Source: Verrucomicrobia subdivision 6 bacterium
Lineage (GTDB): Bacteria > Verrucomicrobiota > Verrucomicrobiia > Methylacidiphilales > Verrucolacustridaceae
Assembly (NCBI GenBank): GCA_945876115.1
Contig: CAMCNF010000007.1
Coordinates: 1-32,092 of the forward strand
Length of the DNA stretch: 32,092 nt
Direction of reading: 5' to 3'
The notes under the pieces are model-generated. The model was given only the letters and a program-made list of their open reading frames with translations, was not told the origin of the DNA and did no database searches. The position numbers were made by a program, and so were the translations under genes. Numbering within the stretch: position 1 is the first letter of the stretch; every line of letters begins with the position of its first letter. Of the stretch, positions 31,741 through 32,092 are shown one piece after another.

Positions 31741-32092
31741 TTACCTTCCGCGCGCCACCACCGGCGAGGCGGGTTCTGGATACAATTTCCGATACTCCAC
31801 CGCCAATAATCCCACAATCGCCGCCACCCCCAAAACCTCCTCCTCATCCGCTCCCCGACTAATCTCCGCCGCAGGTAAACGCAGCCCCAAAAGAATATTC
31901 CCATACGTTCGCACTGACCCGAAATGCTGGATGCTTTTAATCGCAATATTGCCCGCACCCAAATCAGGGAAAACCAAACAGTCCGCCCTCCCCGCTACCG
32001 TCGAGCCTTTTGCCTTTAAAAGTGCTTTCTGCGGATCCAAGGCCGCATCAATTTGTAACTCCCCATCAAATTCAGCCCTCAGGCCAATTCGG
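31741..32092 (-). CDS. pta: Phosphotransacetylase catalytic (PTA_PTB) domain, C-terminal part (runs off the window)
   Basis: The last 116 codons of a PTA/PTB-family gene that interconverts acetyl-CoA and acetyl phosphate. Typical motifs: RAEFDGELQIDAAL at the window edge, then AGRADCLVFPDLGAGNIAIK, and the late LPAAEISRGADEEEV with Ser-Arg-Gly of the active site. There is no stop codon between the window end and 31741, so the TTG at 32040 is internal and the gene starts beyond the window. Phosphate butyryltransferase is an alternative, but the adjacent BioD-like/DRTGG gene supports Pta. Two genes in this order equal one long Pta split in two. Confidence 0.85.
   Translation of the reverse strand, partial: RIGLRAEFDGELQIDAALDPQKALLKAKGSTVAGRADCLVFPDLGAGNIAIKSIQHFGSVRTYGNILLGLRLPAAEISRGADEEEVLGVAAIVGLLAVEYRKLYPEPASPVVARGR

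Overview
The window looks like chromosomal DNA of a Gram-negative bacterium, most likely from the Verrucomicrobiota/PVC side of the tree. This is inference from gene content (a DUF4912 protein next to a GH57 branching enzyme, a conserved 167-aa protein of the kind seen in Verrucomicrobia and Planctomycetes, a two-partner secretion locus, a SYLF protein, an OmpA-type protein); no rRNA or other phylogenetic marker is present. No tRNA, rRNA, CRISPR array, transposase or prophage gene was seen. Coding density is high and no gap exceeds 300 bases.

Layout. 1-2456: a phosphate-starvation cluster on the minus strand, phoB, phoR and the start of pstS, with an E. coli-type Pho box before phoB and another before pstS. 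2459-4307: a conserved hypothetical, a small membrane protein and a spermidine-synthase-like methyltransferase-fold protein. 4334-7182: a minus-strand hisF-trpE-trpG operon. 7301-10162: a plus-strand DUF4912/GH57 branching-enzyme pair. 10159-13797: a GAF-PP2C phosphatase with a coupled small ORF, a cupin, an OmpA-like envelope protein and a SYLF protein. 13798-14063: palindromic intergenic repeats. 14064-17168: a universal stress protein coupled to an NRAMP metal transporter, then serS. 17308-18836: a Mn/Fe superoxide dismutase overlapping a MEMO-family gene. 18870-28195: a TpsB transporter, a 2143-aa haemagglutinin-like TpsA and a small secreted protein, all on the minus strand. 28311-28425: a second patch of repeats. 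28475-32092: polyphosphate kinase, facing a phosphotransacetylase split into two genes (the BioD-like/DRTGG part and the partial PTA catalytic part).

How the genes work together. PhoR/PhoB with PstS sense and import phosphate, while Ppk stores it as polyphosphate; phosphotransacetylase sets acetyl-phosphate levels, but no Pho box is visible before ppk. The GH57 enzyme builds branched alpha-glucan, so carbon and phosphate storage genes are both present. MntH, the stress protein and the superoxide dismutase form a loose metal/oxidative-stress neighbourhood. The secretion locus is the most accessory-looking region: it is repetitive and its strand skew is weaker than that of its surroundings.

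Two whole-window patterns stand out. The plus strand is rich in C over G whichever strand is coding, as expected if it is the lagging strand. None of the eight plus-strand genes has a visible Shine-Dalgarno sequence, whereas several minus-strand genes have good ones. I did not find a clearly new multi-gene system; the best candidates for novelty are the three-gene secretion locus, the matched Pho promoters and the split phosphotransacetylase.
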